Assembly (NCBI RefSeq): GCF_001578105.1
Contig: NZ_CP014275.1
Coordinates: forward strand, 1,674,001-1,738,000
Length of the DNA stretch: 64,000 bases
Reading direction: 5' to 3'
DNA from: Martelella sp. AD-3
GTDB taxonomy: Bacteria > Pseudomonadota > Alphaproteobacteria > Rhizobiales > Rhizobiaceae
Each line of letters opens with the position of its first letter. Position 1 is the first letter of the stretch. A program made the position numbers and the translations under genes. This document shows, piece by piece, positions 36,201 through 44,801 of this stretch. The notes under the pieces are model-generated. The model did no database searches. It had not been told where the DNA came from and worked only from the letters and a program-made list of their open reading frames with translations.

Positions 36201-39200
36201 TCACCTTCTCGCTCGGCGGCGGCGGCGGTGCGGCCGGAAGCGGCGGCAAGGCCTATGCGCATAATTACGGGACCATCACCACCAGCGGCGATTTTGCCGA
36301 CGGCATGCTGGTGCAATCGATCGGCGGCGGCGGCGGCCAGGGCGGAACCGGCGAGACCGACGGCATCGACTATTTCGGCAGTTCCACCTTCAACCTGTCG
36401 CTGTCTATCGGCGGCGAGGCCGGCGGCGGCAGCGACGGCGGGTCGGCCTATGGCGGTGTCGCCGGCGGCGGCGCGGTCAGGACCTACGGCGCGAATTCGA
36501 CCGGCTTGTTCGTCCACTCCGTCGGCGGCGGCGGCGGCAAGGGCGGCGGCGGAACCGGCAATGTCGATGCTGACAACAAGCTCGAAGTCGGCATCGGCGC
36601 CACCGGCGGCGAGGGTGGCGATGGCGGCAGCGTCTATGCCTGGAACAACGGCACGATCCTGACCAAGGGCGATTCCTCGGCCGGCCTGATTGCCCAGTCG
36701 ATCGGCGGCGGCGGCGGGCAGGGGGGCTCCGGCACCAGCTCCATCGGCCACGCCTTCGAATTCGAGAAGGAAACCAAGGTCAAGTTCTCCGACTGGGTCA
36801 AGGCCCATCCCTCCTTCGATGTCGGCGTGACGCTATCGGCCAATACCGGGGCTTCCGGCGGCGATGGCGGTTACGGCGGCAATGTCTATGTGGGCGTCGA
36901 CAAGAAGGGCTCGTCGCAGTCAAAGGGCACGACCAAGACCTATGGCTCGTTTTCCCATGGGGTTCTGGCGCAGTCGATCGGCGGCGGCGGCGGCGCGGTC
37001 TCGACGTCGTCCAGCGCCAACAGCGTCACGGTGTCCGGACCGGAAGCCGACCTCGATATCTCGACGATCTCCTTCGGCGCAACCGGCGGCGCGGCCGGCG
37101 ACGGCGGCCATGTCACGGTCTATGCCGCGAATATCTACACTGAGGGCTTTGCCGCCAACGGCGTGATCGCCCAGTCGCTTGGCGGCGGCGGCGGACATGC
37201 GATCCAGACCGGCTATGCCATGGACAAGGTCTCGATCAAGTTCGGGGCGCAGGGCCAATCCGACGGCACGCGCAATGGCGGCAATGTGCTGGTGGAGACG
37301 ATCGGAGGGACAAAGATTGTCACTTCCGGCGACAACGCCAACGGCATCCTCGGCCAGTCGATCGGCGGCGGCGGCGGTTTCGCCGGCGTCGCGCTCGGCA
37401 CCTACAATGCGGTGAATGACGAAAGCATCTCCAGCATCATCAACTCCACCTTTGGCGGCGGCAGCGATAACGGCGACGCCGACGGGCAGGACGTCACCGT
37501 CAACCATTACGGTTCGATCAACACGTCCGGCAAACGCTCCATCGGTATTGCGGGTCAATCCATCGGCGGCGGCGGCGGTTTCCTGACGGCTGCGGCCAAC
37601 AATTTCGACCAGTCCGGCTTCGTGCAGAAGCAGGCGCCTTCCAGCGCCCACAACGTCGATATCACGGTCAAGGACAATGCCTCGATCGTCACCTCTGGCG
37701 ATGGCGCTTTCGGCATCCTCGCCCAAACGGTCTCCGGCGGCGGCGGCGTTTCGGCCGATCTTGCCCAGAAGCTGAATGCTTCCTACCGTTCCTATGGTGA
37801 GTTGTTCGCCAGCAGCGATTACTACTACGACAGCAGCTCAGGGAATGCCGACCAGACGGGCTATGTCACTGTGACCGTCGATGGCAGCGTCAAGACCAGC
37901 GGCAAATATGCCCACGGCATTGTTGCCCAGGCCGTCGGCGGCTCCGGCGGTATTTTTATCCAAAACGGCAAGACATATGCGGGCACGCTTGCCAATTTCA
38001 ACAACCGGCATGATCCGACGGTTGCCGGCAACTACCAGAACGGCAAGCTGGAAGTCACGGTCAACGGAAGCGTCACGGTTTCCGACCCGACCGCCTGGGG
38101 CGTTTGGGGACAGGCGACCGGCCCGGCGATGTCTCTGACGATCGGCGGCGGCGGGGTCCTTTCCGGCTCGACGGCTGCGGCCAGCAATGGCGAATATAGC
38201 GGCGGCGCGATCTATTCCTCCGGCGGACGCGGCACCGCCATCACGCATACCAATTCCGGCACGGTGACCGGCAATATCGTTCATCACAAGTTCACAACCT
38301 CCGCATCGGCAGCTGATGGCGTGGTGCGGACGGCGGCGCGCGCCGGTTCCAGCCTGTTCGTCAACCAGGGCACCGGCACGTTCGTGACCGGTCATATCGC
38401 CGATGCCGGCAGCATTCTGAATGCCGGCAACATCAATCCGGGCGGGGCGTGGAACACGATCCGGACGCGGGTGACCGGAGACCTGCTCGGCGTCGGCACG
38501 AAAGATGCGGGCAGCGCCTATGACGTTGCCGAGCTCGGCCTTTCGACCACCTTCTCGCCCTTCAGCTATTTCGACCGGAGCAACCGGATCGACTGGCGCA
38601 CCGAAAATTCGAGCAAGGGCGGCCTCCTGACCGGGCTTGACGTGGATATGGAGAACGGCACGGCCGATACGCTTCTGGTGGAAGGCGATTTCGCCGGCAC
38701 CTGGGGCGTCGATGTCAATGCCAACGCTCTGCTGCCAAACACGCGCACAGAGTTCCTGAAGGCCGAGGGCATGGATACGGCCGAACTCACGGCGCTTTCC
38801 TCCCTGGTCTTCGATTTTACCGATGTGACAAAATCGGCCGAGGGCTGGCACGGGTTCTCCGTCGCCGATGCGCATTTTGCCGATAACGGCGTGTCGCTTG
38901 GCAGGAATGCGGGCGGCGTCTCGCGGGCGATGCAGCAGGCCTGGGACAGGATCGCGGACGGCAGCGCGACGGAAGTGAAATTCGCCGAGGACGAAATCTC
39001 GCTCGGCGCGGCCTTCGGCGCGTTCCATCAGGCCGATCCCGACACATTCGACGACATGCTGCTGGAGCTTGCCTCGCAGACGGCGGCCGCCCCTCTGGCG
39101 AACTCGCCGTCAGCGGCGATCGCGGCTGCCAACAGCGTGCTGTCCTGCCCGGCCTTTGCCACAACCGGCGTGATGATGGACGAGGGCACGTGCGTGTGGA

Positions 39201-40018
39201 GCCGCGCGCTTGGCGGCGAGACCACGCAAGGACAGCACGGCGATTCATCGGGCTATACCCAGTCCGTCGGCGGATTGCAGTTCGGCGGGCAGGCGGCGCT
39301 TGCAGACGGCTGGTTCCTCGGCTCGGGCCTCACCTACGAGAACAGTTGGTTCCGCAACAAGAGCGGTTCTGAAAAGATGGAGCAGCAATCCTTCACCGGC
39401 GCGGTGGCGCTGAAGAAGGAGGCCGGCCCCTGGCTCTTCGGCTTCGTTGGCGGTGCGGGTTACAACTGGGGTGATTCCAAACGCTACATCAATCTCGACA
39501 CGCTGACGGCCACCGCGCACGGCGAACCGGATTCGGCGATGGTCTTCGCCCGCGCCCGCGCCTCCTACGAATTCGCCTTCGGCGACGAGTATTACATGCG
39601 TCCCAAGGTCGATCTCGACGTCATCAACATGCATCAGTTCGGCTATACCGAGACCGGCGCCGGGGCGATGAACCTGATGGTCGACGGCAATTCGGATACG
39701 GCTTTCGGCGTCACCCCGGGGATCGAGTTCGGCGCGCGGATCCCGTTCCTTGAGGACTGGCCGGCGCGGCTCTACGGCGATCTCGGCATTTCGTTCCTGA
39801 CGGCCGATAGCTGGGAAACGACATCGCGCTTTGCCGGTCTATCGTCGATGGACAGTTTCTCCACCTTCACCCCGATCGCCGACACGGTTGGCCATGTCAC
39901 ACTCGGGCTGGACCTTGCCAAGCGGCAGGGCATGGAGCTGAAATTCCAGTATGACGGCGCGTTTGCAGATGACTACCAGTCGCATACCGGCTCGATCAGG
40001 TTCGGCTACCGGTTCTGA
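33239..40018 (+). CDS. Giant type Va autotransporter with Gly-rich SIGGGGG repeats
   Basis: 2,259 residues from the ATG at 33239, seven bases after GGGGGGA; the frame is open to 33143. A long, basic signal sequence (RKRWIASSLLFQSTALAGALS) is of the extended autotransporter type. The passenger (~65-1950) is made of 60-110-residue units, each ending near AQSIGGGGG or a variant (SVGGGGG, SLGGGGG, AVGGSGG), about 16 in all, fitting a long beta-helix. Residues ~1985-2259 form the 12-strand outer-membrane barrel, ending in the expected aromatic residue (FGYRF). It is probably a surface adhesin or biofilm factor; the cargo function is unknown. DNA repeats are described separately. Confidence 0.92.
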   Translation: MTKAVGGKRSGNGKAGKPVRTGMRKRWIASSLLFQSTALAGALSGVPVPFYSRGYSRVYAQAVCKPGSTSGYVNNSGAIGTTTFACTISSSGTVTAPQYAYGGAMTWYQSSNVYYSQYDMPPVHPQQGLNITITNTAAIDVSAEADVASMISFSAPGGTHFYTRRHSDAISVVSAGSNAFRSEVKDADKYSGGAGGSVAVYNNAIIQNAARHGIYAVSGGGTAYATYGGNAGAVTVGTTADISANGFGIVAISRGGATWALTGGSGNTATVTVSGDVNTIASTKAGGGILAASYGGNSPNNISWNRMEGGTGGLAGKATVTLGSDDAAFAGTVSTVAAGKIGNDWTFTKRESGAAVSAISYGGQGPVNTNGSGGGYDGGDGGKASVTVYGASGTTIKTSGDDSAGIVAASYGGSSLDYYDASKKGGAAGAVYAKLSGGGSIATAGAHSSGIQATSLGGLGQVASTATTTQNGKGGTGGSVYVKSDFAITTRGDHSHGIAAISSGAGGGVYVWDGNGGFQWGDANIASNTSGEVTVKNYGAIEVYGVDSHGIVAMSIGGGGGLLTSSGEIATQSYSYYSAVTNSASQQVGGASSGAYAAGVTVTNKAAVTTHGGYAAGKTGTQSSGDVPLGGGIAILAQSIGGGGGDNTGSGAIGGIGGSGKSGGNGSNGGTVLVNSYGALTTYGADAHGIVAQSIGGGGGTGRNKSGLFVAVGGNGGNGGDGNAVTVNAGANITASGDYAAGILAQSIGGGGGSGGKATAWGIGFSDAIGGNGGYGGSGGLVKLKTLAGTTVKTGGVNGLGILAQSIGGGGGSGGAAKSVSFGKTFDIAIATGGNGAGGGSGGEAEINHYGAVSTSGYDATGILIQSIGGGGGSGGASSAHALAFGLPFDEKGDSFALAMSVSHGGNGGAGGDGGSATAVLKDKSAVTTTGDGSLGLHVQSIGGGGGQGGDSTAAAGTATLQSAFGKLTGGEAELQKKLEGDSVTATLTFSLGGGGGAAGSGGKAYAHNYGTITTSGDFADGMLVQSIGGGGGQGGTGETDGIDYFGSSTFNLSLSIGGEAGGGSDGGSAYGGVAGGGAVRTYGANSTGLFVHSVGGGGGKGGGGTGNVDADNKLEVGIGATGGEGGDGGSVYAWNNGTILTKGDSSAGLIAQSIGGGGGQGGSGTSSIGHAFEFEKETKVKFSDWVKAHPSFDVGVTLSANTGASGGDGGYGGNVYVGVDKKGSSQSKGTTKTYGSFSHGVLAQSIGGGGGAVSTSSSANSVTVSGPEADLDISTISFGATGGAAGDGGHVTVYAANIYTEGFAANGVIAQSLGGGGGHAIQTGYAMDKVSIKFGAQGQSDGTRNGGNVLVETIGGTKIVTSGDNANGILGQSIGGGGGFAGVALGTYNAVNDESISSIINSTFGGGSDNGDADGQDVTVNHYGSINTSGKRSIGIAGQSIGGGGGFLTAAANNFDQSGFVQKQAPSSAHNVDITVKDNASIVTSGDGAFGILAQTVSGGGGVSADLAQKLNASYRSYGELFASSDYYYDSSSGNADQTGYVTVTVDGSVKTSGKYAHGIVAQAVGGSGGIFIQNGKTYAGTLANFNNRHDPTVAGNYQNGKLEVTVNGSVTVSDPTAWGVWGQATGPAMSLTIGGGGVLSGSTAAASNGEYSGGAIYSSGGRGTAITHTNSGTVTGNIVHHKFTTSASAADGVVRTAARAGSSLFVNQGTGTFVTGHIADAGSILNAGNINPGGAWNTIRTRVTGDLLGVGTKDAGSAYDVAELGLSTTFSPFSYFDRSNRIDWRTENSSKGGLLTGLDVDMENGTADTLLVEGDFAGTWGVDVNANALLPNTRTEFLKAEGMDTAELTALSSLVFDFTDVTKSAEGWHGFSVADAHFADNGVSLGRNAGGVSRAMQQAWDRIADGSATEVKFAEDEISLGAAFGAFHQADPDTFDDMLLELASQTAAAPLANSPSAAIAAANSVLSCPAFATTGVMMDEGTCVWSRALGGETTQGQHGDSSGYTQSVGGLQFGGQAALADGWFLGSGLTYENSWFRNKSGSEKMEQQSFTGAVALKKEAGPWLFGFVGGAGYNWGDSKRYINLDTLTATAHGEPDSAMVFARARASYEFAFGDEYYMRPKVDLDVINMHQFGYTETGAGAMNLMVDGNSDTAFGVTPGIEFGARIPFLEDWPARLYGDLGISFLTADSWETTSRFAGLSSMDSFSTFTPIADTVGHVTLGLDLAKRQGMELKFQYDGAFADDYQSHTGSIRFGYRF
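34900..37760 (+). repeat. Near-identical DNA repeats in the autotransporter passenger
   Basis: CAGTCGATCGGCGGCGGCGG or close variants recur about every 200-330 bases, at least a dozen times, always encoding QSIGGGGG. Such in-frame direct repeats allow recombination that changes passenger length in whole units. Confidence 0.85.
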
Positions 40019-40103
40019 CCGGCTTCCGCCGCGGCGGAGCTTGCCATAATTTCAGGCATCGCTAACCTCGGGTTAAGCGGGGGAATCGCGGCGGAGGCAG
40101 GGC

Positions 40104-40892
40104 ATGGCGGAAAATCGGGCGTTCATCTTTCTGGCCATGGCCTTCGCCATGCTGTGGCTGCCGCTCGGCCAGCACGGTTTTCTGCTGACCGGCTGGATGA
40201 AGCTCGGCACCTTCATGGCGCCGTTCCTGCTCTTCTTCGCTTTTGCCTTTTCCGACAGGCCCTTGCGGTTCTCCGACGATGACATCGGTCTCTATGCGCT
40301 GATCCTGTGGATCGCCTATATCATTCACCAGTTCGAGGAGCACTGGGTCGATCTCTTCGGCCAGGTCTATGCCTTCAAACCCTATGTCAACATGGTGCTT
40401 CTCGACCTGATGCGGGCCCCGGCCGGCACGCCGCCGCCGCTCACCGATGCCGGGGTTTTCGTCATCAACACATCGCTGGTCTGGCTTGTGGCCGCGCTTG
40501 CGATCCTGAGCGCGCGCCATCACCTGTTCCCGGCGCTTTGCATGGTGTCGATCGTCCTGGTGAACGCCGTCAGCCATGTCGGCATGGCGATCATCCAGGG
40601 CGGTTACAATCCGGGCCTGTTGACGGCGATCGTCCTGTTCTTCCCGCTTTCGCTCGCGGTCTATCACCGGCTTCTGAAGGCCGGCATCGCCAGCCGGCGC
40701 GAGGTTGCAGCCAGCATCTTCTGGGGCGTGATCGCCCATATCATCATGTTTGCCGGTCTTCTGGCGACCGGCTATTTCCAACTCATTCCGGAAATCGTCT
40801 ATTTTGCTCTTCTCGTGATCTGGTCGGTCGTGCCCTGTCTTGTCCTGCGCAACGGTCCGCCCGGAGCGATCGCGAAACCGGTGGGGGGCTGA
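40104..40892 (+). CDS. HXXEE-type membrane protein
   Basis: 262 residues with about seven to eight hydrophobic helices. The family motif HQFEE (HxxEE) is near residue 73. A second conserved part is NAVSHVGMAI followed by GGYNPGLLTAIVLFFPLS. The conserved His and Glu residues suggest a metal site in the membrane, but no function is known for the family. Its stop is five bases before the proposed start of the MscS gene, so the two may be co-transcribed. Confidence 0.7.
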   Translation: MAENRAFIFLAMAFAMLWLPLGQHGFLLTGWMKLGTFMAPFLLFFAFAFSDRPLRFSDDDIGLYALILWIAYIIHQFEEHWVDLFGQVYAFKPYVNMVLLDLMRAPAGTPPPLTDAGVFVINTSLVWLVAALAILSARHHLFPALCMVSIVLVNAVSHVGMAIIQGGYNPGLLTAIVLFFPLSLAVYHRLLKAGIASRREVAASIFWGVIAHIIMFAGLLATGYFQLIPEIVYFALLVIWSVVPCLVLRNGPPGAIAKPVGG

Positions 40893-40896
40893 GGTC

Positions 40897-43422
40897 TTGG
40901 CGCAGAAGTCAACGGAAAAGGCACACGGGAGCGTTGACGGATGCTTTTCGTCGCGCGCCTGTTTGCCCATCGTCCTCGCGCTCCTGATCGTTCTTGTCGC
41001 GGGCTTTTCGGCGTTGGCCAGCGCCGCGCCCGCCTCATGGACCGGCGCCTGGGATTCGCGCTGGTTCGATGGCGGCGCGCGTGTCTACATGCAGCAGGAC
41101 GGCACGCATGTCACCGGGCGCTACCCGGCCTATAACGGCAGGCTCGAAGGCGAGGCCGAGGGCAGGCGGCTTGTCGGGACATGGACGACGCCGAAGGGCA
41201 GCGGATCCTTCGAGTTCATCCTTTCGGAGGACGGCAGCAGCTTTGTCGGGCGGCTCGGCAACAAGCAATGGTGGACGGGCGCACGGATCAGCACTGATCA
41301 TGACCAGGCCCTTCGCGCCTTTCAGTCCTCGCCCTCCGAGACGCTGCGCACCTTCCTGATCGCCGCCGAGGCGGTGGAAAGCGGGCGGCTGGAATACCAG
41401 GACGACCTCCTCTCCATGCTGATCTTTCCGGAGGGCGGGCGGGAGAACCATGCCCGCGAACTGGCGCCGCTCGTGCTTCTCCTAGACCAGTTCACCGTCG
41501 ATCCGGACATTTTCGAGACGAAGGCGCCGGAGGCCGATGAGGCCGAGCTCGTGCTGACGCGCTTTGACGGCAGGACGCTGCCATTGCAGTTCCGCCGCGT
41601 CGGGGCGGACTGGTTCATGGTGGCGCCGCCGGCCGACTCTGTCAAAGCTCTGTTCTCCGACATCGCGGCGAACGCGCAAAGCGGCGGCTACAAGGGCGGC
41701 GGCCGTTTCGAAGGCTCGACGCCGCGCGCCGCCATGGAGAGCTTCGTTGACGCCATGCGCGCCGGCCCCGCCATGCAGGACACCGCGATTGCAGCGCTCG
41801 ATCTTTCCGAGATGCCGACGGTGGTGCGCGACCGCCAGTCGGTGCTTGTCGCTGAATATCTGAACGAGGTGATCGCCCGGATCGGCGAGGTCGTGTTCCA
41901 GGAAATTCCCAATGATCCCGGTTCGCTGGAGCCCTTTGTCTATTTTACCCACCCGGCCGGCGATATCGTGCTGGCCCCGACCGAGACGGATGACGGTGTG
42001 GAATGGAAGTTCACGCCCGAAACCGTGCGGTCCGTGCGCGGGCTTTATGCGGCGACGGAAAACCTGCCGCCATCCGTCCGGGTTCTGCCCTATGACGCCC
42101 ATTCGAAGGCGCCGTATTTCAGGATCCGCGCGATTGTCGCCGGGGCGGCGCCCGCGGCGCTGCAGCCGGTCGGCCCGCTGGAGGCCTGGCAATGGGCCGG
42201 CCTTGTCGCCATTTTCATCGTCGCCGTTGTCGCCGCCCTTGTTGTCGGACTTCTCCTTTCGGTTGCCGCGCGGCTTGGCCATCCGACGGCGAAGGCGGCG
42301 AGCAGCCGCGCCTTTGCGATCTGGGGATTTCGCCTTCTCGCCTTCGGCGTCATCAACTATCTCGGCTTCGCCATTCTTGGCCTGCCCTCCGAGTTCGGCA
42401 GCGCGATCAAGTCGATGGCGGTCCTGATGATGATCGCGGGCGCGATCCCGGTCGAGTTCTGGATTGTCGACCGGCTGTATAATGCCGTCGATCGCACCGG
42501 CCTGATCAATTCGCGCGGGGCGATCCTTGCATCGCTTCTGGTGGGCCTGGTCAAGGTTCTCCTGGTCTGCGCCAATATCCTGCTCTTTGCCGATGCGCTG
42601 TCCATTCCCTACGGCGCGGCCGTCGCGGGCCTCGGCATTTCCGGCATTGTGATCGCCTTTGCCGCGCGTTCGACGCTGGAGAACGTGATCTCGGCCTTTA
42701 TCCTGTTCGTCGACCGGCCCGTCGACGTCAACGATCTCGGCCGTTTCGACGGTCGGATCGGAACGATCGAGCATATAGGGCTCAGGGCAACCGTCATCCG
42801 CACGCTGGATCGCACGCTGCTGACCATTCCGAATTCCGATTTCATCTCCGACAGCATCGAGAACTTCACGCGTCGCGACAGTGTGCTGATGCGCCGGCGC
42901 TTTGCCCTTAGGCCGGAGACCGGCCGGGACCAGTTGCGCTATCTCTTGACCGAAATCCGGCGCATGCTGATCGCGCATCCCAAGGTCCTGCCGGATCCGG
43001 CGCGCGTGCGCCTTCTCGGGATCAGCGAGAACCGAATCGAATACGAAATCTTCGCCTATATCCGCACCGTCGATTATTCTGACTTTCTCGCCATCCAGGA
43101 AGACGTGATTCTGCGGATGATGGATATCGTCGAAAAGTCCGGGAGCGAATTCGCATCTCCGGCCCGCACCCTCTATCTAGCGCGTGATCGCGGCATCGAC
43201 GCCGACAAGGGCGAGGCTGCCGAACAGGCGGTGGCAGGCTGGCGCGACGAGGGAAAGCTTCCGTTCCCGAACCTCGCGGCGAGCGAGGTTTCCGCTCTCA
43301 GGGACACGCTCGACTTCCCGCCCGAAGGGGCCCCGCCCGAGGATGAGCAGTACAACCCCTCCGGCCCCGCGGAAAAGGGACGGGAAAGGCGTTTCGGGCT
43401 GTTCCGTTTTCGCAGGCAGTGA
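40897..43422 (+). CDS. MscS-family channel with extra N-terminal beta domain
   Basis: 841 residues from a TTG at 40897 after GGGGGG; another TTG at 40840 is the only other option, and no ATG is available. A signal peptide (LPIVLALLIVLVAGFSALASA) is followed by ~80 residues of alternating strands (TGAWDSRWFDGGARVYMQQDG; VGTWTTPKGSGSFEFILSEDG), a small beta-sandwich not usual in MscS channels. Then come a long periplasmic domain, membrane helices and the pore helix GAAVAGLGISGIVIAFAARSTLENVISAF. The beta domain and vestibule have RPVDVNDLGRFDGRIGTIEHIGLRATVIRTLDRTLLTIPN. Likely an osmotic release channel with a periplasmic sensor. Confidence 0.88.
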   Translation: MAQKSTEKAHGSVDGCFSSRACLPIVLALLIVLVAGFSALASAAPASWTGAWDSRWFDGGARVYMQQDGTHVTGRYPAYNGRLEGEAEGRRLVGTWTTPKGSGSFEFILSEDGSSFVGRLGNKQWWTGARISTDHDQALRAFQSSPSETLRTFLIAAEAVESGRLEYQDDLLSMLIFPEGGRENHARELAPLVLLLDQFTVDPDIFETKAPEADEAELVLTRFDGRTLPLQFRRVGADWFMVAPPADSVKALFSDIAANAQSGGYKGGGRFEGSTPRAAMESFVDAMRAGPAMQDTAIAALDLSEMPTVVRDRQSVLVAEYLNEVIARIGEVVFQEIPNDPGSLEPFVYFTHPAGDIVLAPTETDDGVEWKFTPETVRSVRGLYAATENLPPSVRVLPYDAHSKAPYFRIRAIVAGAAPAALQPVGPLEAWQWAGLVAIFIVAVVAALVVGLLLSVAARLGHPTAKAASSRAFAIWGFRLLAFGVINYLGFAILGLPSEFGSAIKSMAVLMMIAGAIPVEFWIVDRLYNAVDRTGLINSRGAILASLLVGLVKVLLVCANILLFADALSIPYGAAVAGLGISGIVIAFAARSTLENVISAFILFVDRPVDVNDLGRFDGRIGTIEHIGLRATVIRTLDRTLLTIPNSDFISDSIENFTRRDSVLMRRRFALRPETGRDQLRYLLTEIRRMLIAHPKVLPDPARVRLLGISENRIEYEIFAYIRTVDYSDFLAIQEDVILRMMDIVEKSGSEFASPARTLYLARDRGIDADKGEAAEQAVAGWRDEGKLPFPNLAASEVSALRDTLDFPPEGAPPEDEQYNPSGPAEKGRERRFGLFRFRRQ

Positions 43423-43753
43423 AAAGGGGCGGGCGCAAGGTCCGCGTCCTCTCCAACGGGGTCCTGTCAATGCCGTAAGCGCCTTTCTTCTGTAATCGTT
43501 TAAGAAGTGATTGCGCTGTCATGAATTCTGCAAGGTCTGAAGCAGCTTTGCCCGGATATTTTTCTTCAGAAATATATTCCTGAAATCATATGCCTGTTGC
43601 GAATACCTGCCTTTCCAGGAACCTTTTTCCGTTGGCAGCCGTTCAACTGTCACGCGGCCGAGAGGAGCCGCAGCAAAGGCCTATGATACTTGGGAATGGG
43701 AGCCGTCGTTTCAGGGTGCGCCTGAATACCGCGCGGTCCGCAAGGAGGAAAAC
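43423..43753. other. AT-rich promoter region before the repeat protein
   Basis: No gene is supported here. The middle (43,500-43,600) is clearly AT-richer than its surroundings and probably holds the promoter of the secreted repeat protein. A strong AAGGAGG lies just before the start at 43754. Confidence 0.4.
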
Positions 43754-44494
43754 ATGTTTGCATTCAGTCATAAATCGAAACTGCTGGCCGGTGTCGTGTT
43801 TGCGGGCGCAATTGCCCTTTCGGGCGCCGGACCGGCAAGCGCGCTCGATGTCAGCATCGGCGGCGAGAACGGCATCAATACCAGCGTCGACGTCGGTCAG
43901 AACGCGGACGGCGGCGTCGGCGCCGATGTCGGCGCAAGCGTCGGCGGCGACAATGGCGTCAACGCCGATGCCGGCGCCGATGTCGGGGGCGGTCAGGCCG
44001 TCGATGCGGGTGTCGATGCCAGCGTCGGCGGCGACAGTGGCGTCAATGCGAGCGCCAATGCCGATGTCGGCGGCAGCTCCGGGATCGGCGCGGACGTGGA
44101 TGCCAGCGTCGGCGGTTCTTCCGGCGTCAACGCCTCGGCCGACGCCAATGTCGGCGGCGGTTCGGGCATCGGCGCGGATGTCGATGTCGGCATCGGCGGT
44201 TCGGATGACGGCGGCGCGCCCGGCGGCCCGATAGGCGGCGGCGACGGCGACAACGGCGGCGACAACGGCGGCGGCAGCGGAGGCAATGGCGGCGGTACAG
44301 GCGGCAGCGGCACGGCCGGCGGCGGCGAAATGCCATCCGGCCGGGACGACCAGCGCCTGGTGACGGCTTTCGACCAGCTCTCGGGCGACGAACAGCAGGT
44401 GGTGCGCCGCCAGTGCGGCAGCGTGATGCGCACGCCTGACAACTACGATCAGGGTCTCCAGCGTCTGTGCAATCTGGTGCATGAATTCCGCTGA
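43754..44494 (+). CDS. Secreted Gly/Asp/Val repeat protein of unknown function
   Basis: 246 residues after an excellent ribosome site (AAGGAGG). Signal peptide MFAFSHKSKLLAGVVFAGAIALSG, cut near ASA. Residues ~30-150 are tandem ~20-28-residue units of the form [AV]D[AV][DG]ASVGG-x-[SN]G[VI][NG]A, followed by a long Gly/Asp/Asn-rich linker (residues ~155-190). A compact C-terminal domain follows (~195-246, DDQRLVTAFDQLSGDEQQVVRRQC...) with two Cys that could form a disulfide. No family is recognised. The repeat could fold as a beta-solenoid, and the C-terminal domain may anchor or regulate it. A terminator follows directly. Confidence 0.8.
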   Translation: MFAFSHKSKLLAGVVFAGAIALSGAGPASALDVSIGGENGINTSVDVGQNADGGVGADVGASVGGDNGVNADAGADVGGGQAVDAGVDASVGGDSGVNASANADVGGSSGIGADVDASVGGSSGVNASADANVGGGSGIGADVDVGIGGSDDGGAPGGPIGGGDGDNGGDNGGGSGGNGGGTGGSGTAGGGEMPSGRDDQRLVTAFDQLSGDEQQVVRRQCGSVMRTPDNYDQGLQRLCNLVHEFR

Positions 44495-44801
44495 CAATCG
44501 GATCTTGAGATGCGAACCATCGGGAAGGGCGCGAGCGACGCGCCCTTTTTCATGTCAGCATTTCGCAGTCAGGTGGAAACACCGGCCATCCGCGAAAATG
44601 CGCCAAAACACATGTCTGGATCGGCTCCGCGCTTCCATCCAAGGCGGAACCGGTCTTGCCGGCGAACGCCGCAAATTGGCGATGCGGCATACTCACGTCT
44701 TGCCACGGGGCGGCGGCGCATTTAAGAAAAATGCTCAGGCGGCGTGACGGTTTCCCGTGGCTCCCGATGGCTGGCGAAAATGCACTGTGAGGTTGATGGC
44801 G
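44495..44801. other. Intergenic region between the repeat protein and pcm-like gene
   Basis: After the terminator at 44525-44550 I see no gene. Short frames here lack ribosome sites. The last ~60 bases hold the upstream region of the methyltransferase gene. Confidence 0.4.
44525..44550 (+). terminator. Rho-independent terminator of the repeat protein gene
   Basis: AAGGGCGCG and CGCGCCCTT form a perfect 9-bp stem with a 5-base loop, ending in TTTTT. Confidence 0.85.

Noticed and set aside
34900..37760. Regularly spaced short repeats that might suggest a CRISPR array
   Set aside because: Repeats are in frame, encode SIGGGGG, have long coding spacers of 200-330 bases and lie within one open frame; no cas genes.
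40840..40840. TTG at 40840 as start of the second MscS gene
   Set aside because: It lies well inside the HXXEE gene; TTG 40897 after GGGGGG gives a normal signal peptide position.
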